Below are positions 10,318 to 24,602 of a stretch of DNA of 38,828 bases, piece after piece. Position 1 is the first letter of the stretch. Each line of letters starts with the position of its first letter. Position numbers and translations under genes: made by a program. Origin of the DNA: Methanosarcinales archaeon (GTDB lineage Archaea; Halobacteriota; Syntropharchaeia; Alkanophagales; Methanospirareceae); the NCBI GenBank assembly GCA_025464325.1, contig JAODGH010000033.1, forward strand, positions 1-38,828. The letters are read 5' to 3'. Under the pieces are notes generated by a model that ran no database searches, was not told the origin of the DNA, and was given only the letters and a program-made list of their open reading frames with translations.

Positions 10318-10383
10318 CGTTTTGGAGTGGGTTACTGTTTTTGTATCCGATTACTTCCGTCTCACGATGAGTGATGATAGCAA

Positions 10384-11229
10384 TTACTGTACCCTCCTAC
10401 CGCGATATGGTACCGGGATGTATTCCACACTTGGTCGTCTGCCCGCCGGCTGTGGATACAGATCCATCAGCGTATATACCTCATCTGGTAGCCCTTTCTT
10501 AACGGGAAAGCCCAGTTCCTGCGCATGTTCAAACGTTATGGGATAATCATGGGTCCAGCGACCGGAGGTAAGTACATCTGCAATCTCCTTCGCTTTATCT
10601 TCACCCAATCGATCCCTCACCAGTCCATATACGAATTCTTGCACCTGTGTGAGTGCTTTTCTTGATACATCCGCAAGTATAAGAGTCTCATCTTTTATCC
10701 TGTTCCGGTCCTTCTCCTCTATGATCTTGAGAATAGACGCGGCAGGATATTCGCCCAATTGCGGATCCACAGGTCCCAGTACGGCGTTCTCATCCATGAT
10801 GACCTCATCAGCTGCTAATGCCAGAAGCGTACCACCTGACATCGCATAATGGGGTATAATCACCCTTACCGGCGCCTCATGACGTTTCAATGCCAGTGCT
10901 ATCTGCTCCGCCGCGAGAACCAGCCCACCGGGCGTATGCAGTACGATATCGATTGGCATGTCCTTCGGTGTCAGCCGAATAGCACGAAGGACCTCTTCTG
11001 AATCCTCTATATCTATATATTTGAATACCGGTATACCGAGTATAGCCATCGCCTCCTGGCGATGTATCATCGTAATAACACGTGACCCTCTTTTACTCTC
11101 TATCTTCTGTATCACCTTCAGTCGTGCGGTATCCAGCAGTTTCTTCTTTATCACCGGTGACAGCATGACGAACATCATGAATAGCCAGAATATATTCCAC
11201 ATATCGCCCATCACGTCACTGCCATTCAT
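10384..11229 (-). CDS. Archaeal SDH/ClpP-class membrane serine protease (DUF114 type)
   Basis: HTPGGLVLAAEQIA and YAMSGGTLLALAADEVIMD; N-terminal TM; start chosen at internal Met. Confidence 0.85.
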   Translation of the reverse strand: MNGSDVMGDMWNIFWLFMMFVMLSPVIKKKLLDTARLKVIQKIESKRGSRVITMIHRQEAMAILGIPVFKYIDIEDSEEVLRAIRLTPKDMPIDIVLHTPGGLVLAAEQIALALKRHEAPVRVIIPHYAMSGGTLLALAADEVIMDENAVLGPVDPQLGEYPAASILKIIEEKDRNRIKDETLILADVSRKALTQVQEFVYGLVRDRLGEDKAKEIADVLTSGRWTHDYPITFEHAQELGFPVKKGLPDEVYTLMDLYPQPAGRRPSVEYIPVPYRGRRVQ

Positions 11230-11276
11230 TTCTCTAAAAAGATAGATACATTTACATTTAATGTAATAGTAACGCA

Positions 11277-12296
11277 ATGAATGGGAGTGTATACGTAACT
11301 TCACCCAGTCGGCTACATTTTACGCTCATAGACCTGAATGGCGAGCTTGGCAGGATTGATGGCGGTATCGGTGTCGCATTGAATGAGCCGTCCTTAACGG
11401 TAAAGGTCACACCCGTGGATGATGCGGAAACGGAAGTGGATAATCCTCCTGCGATTATACCTGTACTGGAACGAATAAAGCGAGGATTCAAGCCGGGTTT
11501 GAAGTACCGCTATAAGGTCGAGATATTGAAGCCGTTACCGCATCATGTTGGGCTGGGCTCGCGTACACAGCTCTCTTTATGCGTGGCGAAGGCGATAAGC
11601 GTGCTTGAAGAACGGGAACTGACAACATTTGAACTCGCAGAACTGGTAAGTCGTGGTGGTACATCAGGTATCGGTACCGCAGCTTTTGACCGTGGCGGGT
11701 TCATACTCGATGGTGGACATCTCTTCGGTAGCGGTTATACCGGCACGGGAGTGAAACACACATTTATGCCTTCTTCTGCATCTAAGGTACCCCCACCGCC
11801 CGTTCTCTTCCAGTACCCGTTACCAGAAGACTGGTACTTCGTGATTGCCATCCCGGAAGTGAAGAGAGGCGCACATGGTACCGAGGAGATAGAGATATTC
11901 AAAAGATACTGCCCTGTAAGTGCCACAGAGGTGGAGAAGCTATGCAGAATCATACTGATGCGAGTACTGCCCTCGGTCATCGAGCGCGATATCTATACCT
12001 TTGGGGAGTGTCTATCGATGATACAGCGGATAGGCTTCAAGAAGATCGAGGTTGAACTCCAGCACAGTATAATAAAATCACTGTTCGAGTTCTTCGCATC
12101 GCATGCACTGGGGTACGGTATGTCCTCTTTTGGACCCGCAACTTACGGGCTGGTCAGAGGCGAGAAAGCGGCACGCGAACTCGTTCAATACACGCGCGAA
12201 TTCCTGGCAGAACGGCAGATAAAAGCGTCTGTCTTCCATTCATCCACAAATAATAAGGGTAGTGAAGTGATCCGCAGGTTCCATCTGCCTGCATGA
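11277..12296 (+). CDS. Beta-ribofuranosylaminobenzene 5'-phosphate synthase (methanopterin biosynthesis)
   Basis: SPSRLHFTLIDLNGELGRIDGGIGVALNEP and HHVGLGSRTQLSLCVAKA. Confidence 0.88.
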   Translation: MNGSVYVTSPSRLHFTLIDLNGELGRIDGGIGVALNEPSLTVKVTPVDDAETEVDNPPAIIPVLERIKRGFKPGLKYRYKVEILKPLPHHVGLGSRTQLSLCVAKAISVLEERELTTFELAELVSRGGTSGIGTAAFDRGGFILDGGHLFGSGYTGTGVKHTFMPSSASKVPPPPVLFQYPLPEDWYFVIAIPEVKRGAHGTEEIEIFKRYCPVSATEVEKLCRIILMRVLPSVIERDIYTFGECLSMIQRIGFKKIEVELQHSIIKSLFEFFASHALGYGMSSFGPATYGLVRGEKAARELVQYTREFLAERQIKASVFHSSTNNKGSEVIRRFHLPA

Positions 12297-12356
12297 CCTC
12301 ATTAGCTCCACACTCCATCGGTTTTCGTCCAGAATCGATGTCCGTGGGAGTCAGCA

Positions 12357-13589
12357 TTATAATTCAACATCAATAACATCCAGCTCCTTCACTTCTGCTT
12401 CTACCCCCAGCAGACCACTTAGGCTCGGGCTCGTACGACCGCCATCGCCCGATATCAGTTCCTTTACGTACAGACCACCATCACACTTCACTTCCAGTTC
12501 ACAGGTAGAGCCCGAATAGCCGACTAAATTCAGCTCGTAAATTCGTCGCCGCCGTACCAGGTCGGCTCTACGATGTACCACCCGCAGCGGTGTACGTTGC
12601 TCGATCATAGCACCATTGAGCTTCGTAACTGCATCCATCAGAGCTTCTTCTTTTACGGCTCTTCTTAGTTCCACCACCACCCGGTACGTCTTCCTTGCTT
12701 TCGCGTTCTTTATTCGGGCAACCATATCTCTGTCCACGTACCGCAGCGCTGTGACCGCCAGTTTCCCGTTATTATCCGCGTTGATCTTATCCTCGAGTGC
12801 CTGAAGATCCACGTGACGCCGGCTCGGTTCTTTCAATTCCACCACAAATGGTCGTCCTGAGCCGAGCATTCGAGCATCTATGTCCTCCCTGCCACTACCG
12901 TGCAGTATCATATCATCTGCGCCGAATTCATCAATAATGGACGTCTTTATCAATTCCTCGACCGATTCCGCATACATCTTACCCGTGAAGTTGCATCTCG
13001 CACAGCCCCTGCCCCGACATTCACGGCAGTACCATCTCGTCTGTGGTATGCCACGTTTGTATTTCAGATATCTACCGTAAATGAAGACCGGTTTCACATT
13101 TAATTCGATTTCATCGCGCCAGAGGTTCAATATAACGACGATATCAGGTTTTTCGAAATCCACACGCTTACCTGTTGCTCGTTCTATCCTCTTGCCCACC
13201 TCCCGGTTCAGTTCGGCTTTCAGTGGTTCTGCGAACACAGCACCCGTCAGTTCCCACATCAAATCCTCGTTCTCCATCAGCAGTCCGCTCACTTTCGTGC
13301 CCACCAGAAAAGAGTCATACTCATAGCGGTCTAACTTCTTCAGTGCGGCTTCCACCCACCTATCAAGGTCTGTGAATAGCCCGTTACAAAGCCAGCATTT
13401 GCCTGTCTCCAGTACCTCCCCGCTATCTGCGAGTAGCTCCTTCAGTATCTTCCCGCGCAACTCGTTCGATACACCCGAAGATATCTTCGCAAATTGCCTG
13501 CCCAGGCAGTGGTTGCAAATTGGTCCCTCACGTATTATCTTCCGTGCTATCTCCAGGATCTCCTCATTGTTCAGTTCGTCTCGCAGCAT
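12357..13589 (-). CDS. pus10: tRNA pseudouridine(54/55) synthase Pus10
   Basis: CNHCLGRQFAK, HGSGREDIDARMLGSGRPFVVEL, CDGGLYVKELISGDGGRTSPSLSGLLG. Confidence 0.9.
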   Translation of the reverse strand: MLRDELNNEEILEIARKIIREGPICNHCLGRQFAKISSGVSNELRGKILKELLADSGEVLETGKCWLCNGLFTDLDRWVEAALKKLDRYEYDSFLVGTKVSGLLMENEDLMWELTGAVFAEPLKAELNREVGKRIERATGKRVDFEKPDIVVILNLWRDEIELNVKPVFIYGRYLKYKRGIPQTRWYCRECRGRGCARCNFTGKMYAESVEELIKTSIIDEFGADDMILHGSGREDIDARMLGSGRPFVVELKEPSRRHVDLQALEDKINADNNGKLAVTALRYVDRDMVARIKNAKARKTYRVVVELRRAVKEEALMDAVTKLNGAMIEQRTPLRVVHRRADLVRRRRIYELNLVGYSGSTCELEVKCDGGLYVKELISGDGGRTSPSLSGLLGVEAEVKELDVIDVEL

Positions 13590-13661
13590 CGACTATTTCT
13601 GGATTGAAGAACGACAAATATAAAATATAGCATAGCATAGCTAAACACATGCTGCCACTTA

Positions 13662-14777
13662 TCAGCCCAAACGCCAATATCCGTGTCTTCCCTGGCATCT
13701 GGTCTTCGCTTCTCTCATCACGGCACGCAGTATCTCCGTGGTCTCGTCCATTCTATGCCTGTCCACAGGATAAGGCACGCCATCTTTGCCACCAAACGCG
13801 AAAGAGAACTTGACCGGATCCCGCCAGCTCGGTTTCGTACCGTATATAAGCTCCGCAATGAGCGCTAAAGCCCGTACTGTTGCGGGTCCCACACCACGGA
13901 TAGCGATAAGTTCTTCAAAATTTGATGGCTGATTCTCGTATGCTGTGCGAAGCGCATCCCAGTTCACCCGTCTCGGTAGCCTTAACACGTGTAGCGATAC
14001 AGACTTATCATCTTTCTCGCTGGCATTGAAATTGAATAGGGTTCTCTGTCCCCTATCCCTCATCTTCAACCTGATATCGGATTCAAGCTCCTGATACAAT
14101 CGTTTCAGTTCTCTACCCTTGACCAGATCGAGAGAGACATCGCGGCATTCTCTGCTATCCCTTGCGGTCATATTCAGAACGTGATTGTGCGCAAACCCCA
14201 CGATACCACGGTGTGGTTCTTCCTCATACGTCTTAACAGCAGAAGATAGCCAGTGATATCGCCTTGCGTATCTATTACCGGGATTCATACCCTGCTGTAT
14301 CACCGCCCATTCGCCCTTCTCGGTGATGATCATCGAGTGATGATACAGCTGATAACCATCCTGAATACATGCATTATCCACCCTGGCAGATATTCTACTG
14401 ACATATTTCAGCTCCTCTATCCTGGCATCGCTGAGCCCCAGCTTTGTCCCTATCTCCTCTATATCCGATAACGTATTCAGCGATCTCTTACCTTTACCAC
14501 CGGCGATACCGATACCGAACTCTTCGGGTTCTATTACGGATTTCAATACACCACAGACCACCGTTGTGGTACCACTACTGTGCCAGTCATAAGCAAGCAC
14601 ACATGAGAGCGATTGGAACCATAGAGGGTCTGCCAGCCGCTCTACAACGCCATTGACACCGTACTCATCGACCATCAGCTCAAATATAGCATGAGCCAGG
14701 CTCTTCATACGCTTAACCAGCCAGTACGGTGCCGAGCCACCATGAAGTGGCAGATCAACCACGCCCGACCTGTTCAT
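13662..14777 (-). CDS. DUF763 family protein
   Basis: SGVVDLPLHGGSAPYWLVKRM and C-terminal HhH-like IRGVGPATVRALALIAELIYG. Confidence 0.85.
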   Translation of the reverse strand: MNRSGVVDLPLHGGSAPYWLVKRMKSLAHAIFELMVDEYGVNGVVERLADPLWFQSLSCVLAYDWHSSGTTTVVCGVLKSVIEPEEFGIGIAGGKGKRSLNTLSDIEEIGTKLGLSDARIEELKYVSRISARVDNACIQDGYQLYHHSMIITEKGEWAVIQQGMNPGNRYARRYHWLSSAVKTYEEEPHRGIVGFAHNHVLNMTARDSRECRDVSLDLVKGRELKRLYQELESDIRLKMRDRGQRTLFNFNASEKDDKSVSLHVLRLPRRVNWDALRTAYENQPSNFEELIAIRGVGPATVRALALIAELIYGTKPSWRDPVKFSFAFGGKDGVPYPVDRHRMDETTEILRAVMREAKTRCQGRHGYWRLG

Positions 14778-15298
14778 TAAATCAGAGCACGTCCTTTTTT
14801 ACCTGCAGAAGTGAGCCCCCGAAAAGCTCGCCCTTTTTGACGAGCGATCCAGTTGAGGTTCTTATCAGACTTTATCATGGGGTTTGTGGGTTCGACAAGT
14901 ATCACCTCAAACCATTTACGTTTGCCGTCCTCTGCGACCCAGTATGAGTTGAGAACCTCCATGTTGGGATATTTGCGCGCTGCACGTTCCTCCGCGATAC
15001 GCTGCAGACTCTTGCGTGGATTGATCTTATGCACACCCATCCTCTTTGGTCTTCTGCCTTTTCTCGGTCTCTGCTTGCGCCTGCCACCACGTCTGACCTT
15101 AACTCGGACAACGATAATCCCTTTTTTCGCTTTATAGCCGAGAGTGCGGGCACGATCTATCCTCGTTGGATGCTCAATCCTGACAACTGCCGGCTCTCTT
15201 CGCCATTTTATGAGCCGTTCGCGCCGCAGCTCTCCCACATACGACTCATCCGGTCTCTTCCATGCTTCGCCTACATATTCATAAAAAGACTTTACCAT
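14777..15298 (-). CDS. rpl15e: Ribosomal protein L15e
   Basis: Basic protein with [34 protein letters not shown]. Confidence 0.95.
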   Translation of the reverse strand: MVKSFYEYVGEAWKRPDESYVGELRRERLIKWRREPAVVRIEHPTRIDRARTLGYKAKKGIIVVRVKVRRGGRRKQRPRKGRRPKRMGVHKINPRKSLQRIAEERAARKYPNMEVLNSYWVAEDGKRKWFEVILVEPTNPMIKSDKNLNWIARQKGRAFRGLTSAGKKGRALI

Positions 15299-15331
15299 CG
15301 CTCATCTACTCCCTGATACGATAAAATATAA

Positions 15332-15873
<542 letters not shown>

Positions 15874-15908
15874 TGATGCTGAACTGAGCTGAAACCGGTA
15901 AACAGCAA

Positions 15909-15994
15909 GCCGAGGTAGCTTAGTGGACAAAAGCGCCGGCCTTGAGAGCCGGTGTCCCTCACGGGACGCAAGGGTTCAAATCCCTTCCTCGGCG
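15909..15994 (+). tRNA. tRNA-Ser (anticodon UGA), class II with long variable arm
   Basis: Acceptor GCCGAGG/CCTCGGC, anticodon stem CCGGC-CTTGAGA-GCCGG, variable stem, T arm GGGTTCAAATCCC. Confidence 0.92.
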
Positions 15995-16031
15995 CTGTAG
16001 GCTTGATAATAATAGGAAGGACGCAGGAGAT

Positions 16032-16469
16032 ATGGAAGATTCGGAATATAAGGAGCTATTGGATCGGGCTTTTGGTATGCTACGGGAGAGCGCGAAGAGC
16101 AGTGATTCTCGATTTGTTATACCCCGTGCAAAGGTCTTTATCGAGGGTAAAACCACCATATTCGACAATTTCGACTCGATTTGTAATTACATCAATCGTG
16201 AACCCGAATATGTAATTAAGTTCTTGCTGAGTGAACTGGGCACTGCGGGCAAAATAGAAGGTAATAGGGCGATATTCCAGGGCAGGTTCTCTCCCGATGA
16301 GGTACAGCGGCAAATCCAGCGGTTCATACACGAATACGTGTTATGCTGGGAATGTAAGAAGCCCGACACACACTTCTCAAAGATGGAACGGGTATGGGTA
16401 CTGAAATGTGATGCCTGTGGCGCTATTAGACCGATAGCGAAGATAAAAAGTGGAGGGAGAAGGAAGTAA
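16032..16469 (+). CDS. Translation initiation factor aIF2 beta subunit
   Basis: IRNYINREPEYV-like central motif and C-terminal zinc ribbon CWECKKPDTHF...CDACGAIRPI. Confidence 0.92.
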   Translation: MEDSEYKELLDRAFGMLRESAKSSDSRFVIPRAKVFIEGKTTIFDNFDSICNYINREPEYVIKFLLSELGTAGKIEGNRAIFQGRFSPDEVQRQIQRFIHEYVLCWECKKPDTHFSKMERVWVLKCDACGAIRPIAKIKSGGRRK

Positions 16470-16473
16470 CCTG

Positions 16474-17424
16474 CTATAACTCTACCGGGATACCCATTAT
16501 GGTTTTCTTACCGTAATATACATCCTTTGCAATCTCAGCACACCCGATAGCTGCACTGTACCGGGTTACCGTGTATAATTCCACTTTTTTGAAGCCCATG
16601 AGCCGACTTATACGGTCCTTAAATCGTCTCTTCTCTCCCTCTGAACCCGTCAGGAATACCGCATAGTCGGTTATACCGTAGTCGTGCATTACAACATGCA
16701 TCGCGGATAGTTCCATTGCAACGAGAAATGCCAGTGTATCAATAGCATGTACTACCCGCTTGCTCATGACACCCGCATTGGAAAAAGCTTCATTTGCACT
16801 CAATTTGCCAGCGTCTATATCACGTATCAGCTGCAGGTCAATAGGACCCTGACGAAGACCCGGAGCACCAATGCACGCATCTATACCACCGATTATCACT
16901 CCGTTCACCACACATATCGTCACCGTGTTGGAACTGACATCGGACATGACGAAGTTATCAAAACCTTTCTTATAGACATGATACGCAGCACCAACCTTCT
17001 CGGGACTGCCACAATGCGAGAAAAACTTCATTCTCGGATCTATATTATCACAATCGGCATGTAGTCCTGGTATAAGTATAACAGGCAGCCCCGCACCTTT
17101 TATAGCGTCAAATACGTTCGTACCTCCACCAACTATCGTGCCGGCACCACCCTCGCATCTCAAACCCCTGTCGGGCACGTTGTTCATATCCATTATCTTC
17201 GAGAAGCCGTCGCCCATCGAATAAGTCATTGCAATGAGTTCTATCGTATCTGTTCCCAGCCCTTTCTTGATACTGCTCACTATAGCATCCGGTGTCATTT
17301 CCGCTGCTTCACTGCGTAATAACTCGAAAATCTTCGCGGATTCCGTTACTGCATCTGTATTTACACCCGCATTTATACCCGCGAATCGTATTCCTGTAGT
17401 TCCATGGTCAACACCTACGAACAT
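16474..17424 (-). CDS. Methanogenesis marker protein 12 (ASKHA-fold)
   Basis: FVGVDHGTTGIRFAG, GGGTNVFDAIKGAGLPVILIPGLH. Confidence 0.8.
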   Translation of the reverse strand: MFVGVDHGTTGIRFAGINAGVNTDAVTESAKIFELLRSEAAEMTPDAIVSSIKKGLGTDTIELIAMTYSMGDGFSKIMDMNNVPDRGLRCEGGAGTIVGGGTNVFDAIKGAGLPVILIPGLHADCDNIDPRMKFFSHCGSPEKVGAAYHVYKKGFDNFVMSDVSSNTVTICVVNGVIIGGIDACIGAPGLRQGPIDLQLIRDIDAGKLSANEAFSNAGVMSKRVVHAIDTLAFLVAMELSAMHVVMHDYGITDYAVFLTGSEGEKRRFKDRISRLMGFKKVELYTVTRYSAAIGCAEIAKDVYYGKKTIMGIPVEL

Positions 17425-17861
17425 CTATACCCGGTTTCTCGTTTCAATTCCACCAGTTTCAACCCGCCCGGTAGATCATCCAGTACATCCACAACCACGC
17501 ATCTATCACCTTCTACAAGCCCTGCTGGATGACTTAAATCATGCAGTGCAGGTTCACAATCCACCGGTTTGAATACGATCTTCGACCCTTTAACCGCATA
17601 TTTCGCATCAACTATCGCTTTAATCGGCGGTTCTATTACCTCAACGACCGAGACACCGCCTTCGTGTACGTAACACTCATGCCTGATATCCTCCCTTATC
17701 TTCACCACCCGGTACCTCCTGCCAATTTCGAGGTTAGCACACGCCTTCTTCAATCTGCATTCTTCACACTTATTTGCCATGCCGAGGAATACGAATTCTT
17801 CACCCTCCTTCGCCAGCTTCTCGCCTATCAGCGTTACTATTCTACCAGCTTCCATATTCAT
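17415..17861 (-). CDS. UPF0179 family protein
   Basis: TLIGEKLAKEGEEFVFLG, CEECRLKKACANLEIGRRYRVV. Confidence 0.85.
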   Translation of the reverse strand: MNMEAGRIVTLIGEKLAKEGEEFVFLGMANKCEECRLKKACANLEIGRRYRVVKIREDIRHECYVHEGGVSVVEVIEPPIKAIVDAKYAVKGSKIVFKPVDCEPALHDLSHPAGLVEGDRCVVVDVLDDLPGGLKLVELKRETGYRCS

Positions 17862-17880
17862 CCCTGTCTAATCAATTAAT

Positions 17881-17902
17881 TGATTGATTGATCAATCAAT
17901 CA
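17881..17902. repeat. 22-bp perfect palindrome TGATTGATTGATCAATCAATCA
   Basis: Sequence equals its own reverse complement; overlaps the stop of the downstream-coordinate minus-strand gene. Confidence 0.8.
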
Positions 17903-18986
17903 CGCCAGTGGCAATAGCGAGCCTCTCCGCTGCCTCTTGCGTCAGACCGGATTCGCCAAGAATCGTATATCGTTCGGGATTGATCTTGTGCGCGGTAGTA
18001 AGTGCCTCGATGATGTGCTCTTCCTTTATACCCAGCTCCTTCGCGGTCGTTGGTGCGCCAATCTCTTTCAGCGTATCACGGATCAGCTGCCAGTTGTTAT
18101 CACCGTATAGATAAGCCATCATTATGGTACCGACACCACACTGTTCGCCATGTAACGCCGGTCTGTCCACGATCATATCAAGAGCATGGCTGAACTTATG
18201 TTCAGAACCCGATGCAGGCGCTGAAGTGCCTGCTATGCTTATTGCCACGCCGCTTGATACCAGTGCCTTTACAACCGTCCATACCGCGCTTTCATCACGC
18301 TTCTTTATCTCTTTCGCCTTCTCCATTATCATGTTGGCGGTCATCTCTGATAGTGCCGCGGCATAACTGCTGAATTCGGCATTCTGCAACCTCTGAGCCA
18401 GTTGCCAGTCGCGTACAGCGGTATAGTTTGCGATTATATCACCACAGCCCGCAGCGGTAAACCTGAAGGGAGCGGAGTATATTATCTTGGTATCGGCGAC
18501 GACCGCGAGAGGCGCCTGTGCCTCCCGCGATACCGGACTGTTTCCGTTTTCACCCCTTATCGAAGCCCGGGGCGATGCTATACCGTCATGTGAGGCAATG
18601 GTAGGAACCGAGATAAAGGGGATACCGAGTTCAAAAGAGGCTATTTTGCCTGTGTCTATAATCGTACCGCCACCAACGCTTAGTATAAATCTGCTTTTAT
18701 TCTCCCTCGCGATATTTTCCACGTTATATATACTCTCACGGCTTATAGTCGGCACCTCCACCAGTTGCACATCATAACCCGAATCGGCAAGGATTTCTGT
18801 CACCTCCCCGCCTATCTTCCTCGTATAATGCACCCCTGTAACCACAAGGGCATCGCCTCGCAACCCGAGGTGTCGACATACACGGCTGATCTCTTCCAAT
18901 ACGCCGTGACCCACAATAAGGTCCCTCGGTAGTTGCATCCACTTCACCTTCGCAAAAGCTTCTGGTTCCATTACTTTTACGCTCAC
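17892..18986 (-). CDS. egsA: sn-glycerol-1-phosphate dehydrogenase
   Basis: GGGTIIDTGKIAS, VPTIASHDGIASPRASI, SEHKFSHALD, HGEQCGVGTIMMAYL. Confidence 0.93.
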   Translation of the reverse strand: MSVKVMEPEAFAKVKWMQLPRDLIVGHGVLEEISRVCRHLGLRGDALVVTGVHYTRKIGGEVTEILADSGYDVQLVEVPTISRESIYNVENIARENKSRFILSVGGGTIIDTGKIASFELGIPFISVPTIASHDGIASPRASIRGENGNSPVSREAQAPLAVVADTKIIYSAPFRFTAAGCGDIIANYTAVRDWQLAQRLQNAEFSSYAAALSEMTANMIMEKAKEIKKRDESAVWTVVKALVSSGVAISIAGTSAPASGSEHKFSHALDMIVDRPALHGEQCGVGTIMMAYLYGDNNWQLIRDTLKEIGAPTTAKELGIKEEHIIEALTTAHKINPERYTILGESGLTQEAAERLAIATGVID

Positions 18987-19050
18987 TTCCTTTTACCTAT
19001 TGGATATGAGATACGTATCTTTAAAGCTTTCTTTAACCACCTTTACGATC

Positions 19051-19749
19051 TCATTCGTGAACCAGTGCTAAGAAGCCCAATTCTGGTTCGTAACAGCTGC
19101 CTTCCGCAATCAGCTCTTCAATCACATCCTCTATCCACGCGCCTTCCAGCCCCCGCGCCCTCAACTCCTCCATCAACCGCTCTCTACTGCTCGTACCCAC
19201 ATCGTGCAGGAACTTCAGAATCATCTCTTTTGCGGTTGTGTTATAATGCTGCCACAGTCGCTGTACAGCCTCTACCGCACCACTAATACACTCGTCCAGT
19301 TTAGCCTCACCATAATGTTCCAACGCACGTTGCATCCATTTGGGTTTATCTGATGCTCGTAATGCATTCACACGCTCCATCGTGCGTATGGCAGTACTGA
19401 GTATCCAGTTCTCCCTCACCACCGGTGTTGTCACCTCACAGATATTTCTGCCGATTATCAAGAAAATGCCGTCCGAATGGCGTATACGAACCTCACCGAG
19501 GAATGCCACCAAGGCACGTGGCTCTAAAATAACCTCAATGTCGGTATATATCTTGAGGGAACCCGTGGAATCGTTAATCGTCAGTCTGGTTATCCTGCCT
19601 CGTTTCTCTACCTCCTCCAGCTCTCCAATGCCAAACAGTACCGGGCATCTTGCACAGGTCGGTGTAACAATGGTGTCGTCAACAATGAAGTCACTGACTG
19701 CTAATTCCCGGGAGAACACCCGGCATGCTACTCGTGGCATGACGCTCAA
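19051..19749 (-). CDS. RPA-associated OB-fold protein (COG3390-like)
   Basis: PRVACRVFSRELAVSDF, OB-fold-like IVTPTCARCPVLFGIGELEEV; helical C-terminus. Confidence 0.65.
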   Translation of the reverse strand: MSVMPRVACRVFSRELAVSDFIVDDTIVTPTCARCPVLFGIGELEEVEKRGRITRLTINDSTGSLKIYTDIEVILEPRALVAFLGEVRIRHSDGIFLIIGRNICEVTTPVVRENWILSTAIRTMERVNALRASDKPKWMQRALEHYGEAKLDECISGAVEAVQRLWQHYNTTAKEMILKFLHDVGTSSRERLMEELRARGLEGAWIEDVIEELIAEGSCYEPELGFLALVHE

Positions 19750-19755
19750 CTCAAA

Positions 19756-20558
19756 TTAGAATATTACGATACCACCATATCCAACAACACTTGTTCTATC
19801 ACCGGTGACATCGCCACTTGTGGCGTACTTGACCAGTAAGCCCTGCGTTGCACCGAGTCTCTTCGCGGCATGCATCAATGATGCTATCGGACCGATACCA
19901 CACGCGGAAGATCGACGTGTAAATACTCGATTATAGAACTTGCCAACATCCAGCTCTGTTATCGCTTCTATCACAAACTCATCTTTATCACGGGCTATGT
20001 GATCGGGCTCATAATGTGTGAAGTCGGAAGAGGCGATTATAACAAACTTCTTATCATCGAATCTGGCTATTGTCCCGGCGAGGTCTTCTCCCACCTCGCG
20101 GGTGGTATCCGCATCACTGAGTGCCATGCAGATGGGCACGATACGGAAAGAATCGAACCGGTATTGTATAAAAGGTAGCTGAACCTCTATTGAATGCTCA
20201 TGCTGATGGGCGGTCTCATCAATATCTATTATACGGCGCGGTAACGCCTCTATAAACTCGGTATCTACATCCACCCTGCCAAGGGGTGTCTGCCATGACT
20301 CCATCGAGACGGCAACAAGCGAGCCCAAACCGTAATGATTGGGACCCAGTATGATGAACGTATCGGCATGTGGCAGCCTGGCATATACATGCGCGGCAAC
20401 CGTACCCGAATACATGTAGCCCGCGTGTGGCGAGACAGCGCCCACAATGTGATCATCTTCTGCCACGTCTGCTGGCACATTGGCAAAGCATCCCTCAAGC
20501 TGAGCCATCAACCCTCTTCTGTCGGATTCATAAAATGAACCTGCTACTGCTGCTCGCC

Positions 20559-20562
<4 letters not shown>
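19756..20562 (-). CDS. MEMO1 family protein
   Basis: [49 protein letters not shown]. Confidence 0.93.
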
Positions 20563-23302
<2,740 letters not shown>

Positions 23303-23357
23303 AGATACGTTATTGGTTTTTTTATTTTACACGTTTATTTTATCATAGGTATGGGGT

Positions 23358-24602
23358 ATGGATACAACCGAGAACATCATATACATAATAGATGTCACCA
23401 ATAGAGACGGGGTACAGACGTCAAGATTGGGTCTGGCGAAATTAGAGAAGACTCTGTTGAATATCTATTTAGACGAGATGGGTATTTTTCAGAGTGAGTT
23501 CGGGTTCCCGGTTACGAGGCACGAGACGAATTATTTGAACGCCAATCTTGAGCTGGTGGAGATAGGCGCTCTGAAGCGTATTCGACTCGGTGGCTGGCTG
23601 CGTGCAATGAAAGAGGATGTAGAGCTGGGTTTCAAGCTGGTACCGAAGTTGAAGCATGTCAATCTGAGTATATCAACATCGAAGCAGATGATAGAGGGCA
23701 AGTTCAGGGGTAAGTACTCATGGGATGACATAATAGAGATGATGTGTGACGCGGTGGATGCGGCTAAGAGTCATGGTGCGGAGTCAATAGGGGTGAATGC
23801 GGAAGATTCATCGAGGACCGAGCTGGAGCATCTGATAGAATTCGCGCAGGCTGCGAAGGAGCATGGTGCAGATCGGATAAGGTATTGTGATACCCTGGGC
23901 TATGATGATCCATTCACGATCTATGATCGTGTGAAGAAGCTTGCGGAGGCGATTGGTATTCCCATTGAGCTGCACTGTCATAATGATCTTGGTATGGCGG
24001 TTGCGTGTTCGGTTGCAGGTGCTAAAGCTGCAGTAGACGCTGGTGTTGATGCGTACATCACGACAACCGTTAATGGGCTGGGCGAACGAGCGGGCAATGC
24101 AGACCTTGTCTCAACGATCCTCGCTGTTAAGAAGTCGAGTGGATTCCATGATAAATATCGTCTGGACGAGCATATAGACCTGCGATATGCGTGGAAGATC
24201 TGTAAATATGCATCGTTATCGTTCAGAGTGCCCATACCGGTAAATCAGCCTGCAGTTGGTGAGAATGCATTTGCTCACGAGTCGGGTATACATGCGGATG
24301 GCGCGTTGAAGGACAGCAGGAATTACGAGCTGTATGACTACCGGGAGGTTGGGAGAGGTCACATAGAGGTGATAGAAACCGGCAGGCAGATAACTGCGGG
24401 AGAATACTCGGGTATAAAAGGATTCAAGAACGTGGCGGGCAAATACAAGTTGAGGTTCAGGGATGATGAGGAGGCGAGGGAGATACTGGAACTCGTGCGA
24501 TACGCGAACGTGCATACCCAGAAGCCAGTGACCGAGGACGAGATGAGATTCATAGCAAAGTATCCTGAGCAGGCAAGGAAGATTATGTCGGTACAACCAT
24601 GA
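23358..24602 (+). CDS. Homocitrate/isopropylmalate-synthase family enzyme, candidate Re-citrate synthase
   Basis: IDVTNRDGVQTSRL, ELHCHNDLGMAVA, GLGERAGNADL, HESGIHADG. Confidence 0.8.
   Translation: MDTTENIIYIIDVTNRDGVQTSRLGLAKLEKTLLNIYLDEMGIFQSEFGFPVTRHETNYLNANLELVEIGALKRIRLGGWLRAMKEDVELGFKLVPKLKHVNLSISTSKQMIEGKFRGKYSWDDIIEMMCDAVDAAKSHGAESIGVNAEDSSRTELEHLIEFAQAAKEHGADRIRYCDTLGYDDPFTIYDRVKKLAEAIGIPIELHCHNDLGMAVACSVAGAKAAVDAGVDAYITTTVNGLGERAGNADLVSTILAVKKSSGFHDKYRLDEHIDLRYAWKICKYASLSFRVPIPVNQPAVGENAFAHESGIHADGALKDSRNYELYDYREVGRGHIEVIETGRQITAGEYSGIKGFKNVAGKYKLRFRDDEEAREILELVRYANVHTQKPVTEDEMRFIAKYPEQARKIMSVQP

Noticed and set aside
15942-16031. N-terminal extension of aIF2 beta as given in the ORF track
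   Set aside because: It overlaps the tRNA-Ser gene; the conserved protein begins at 16032
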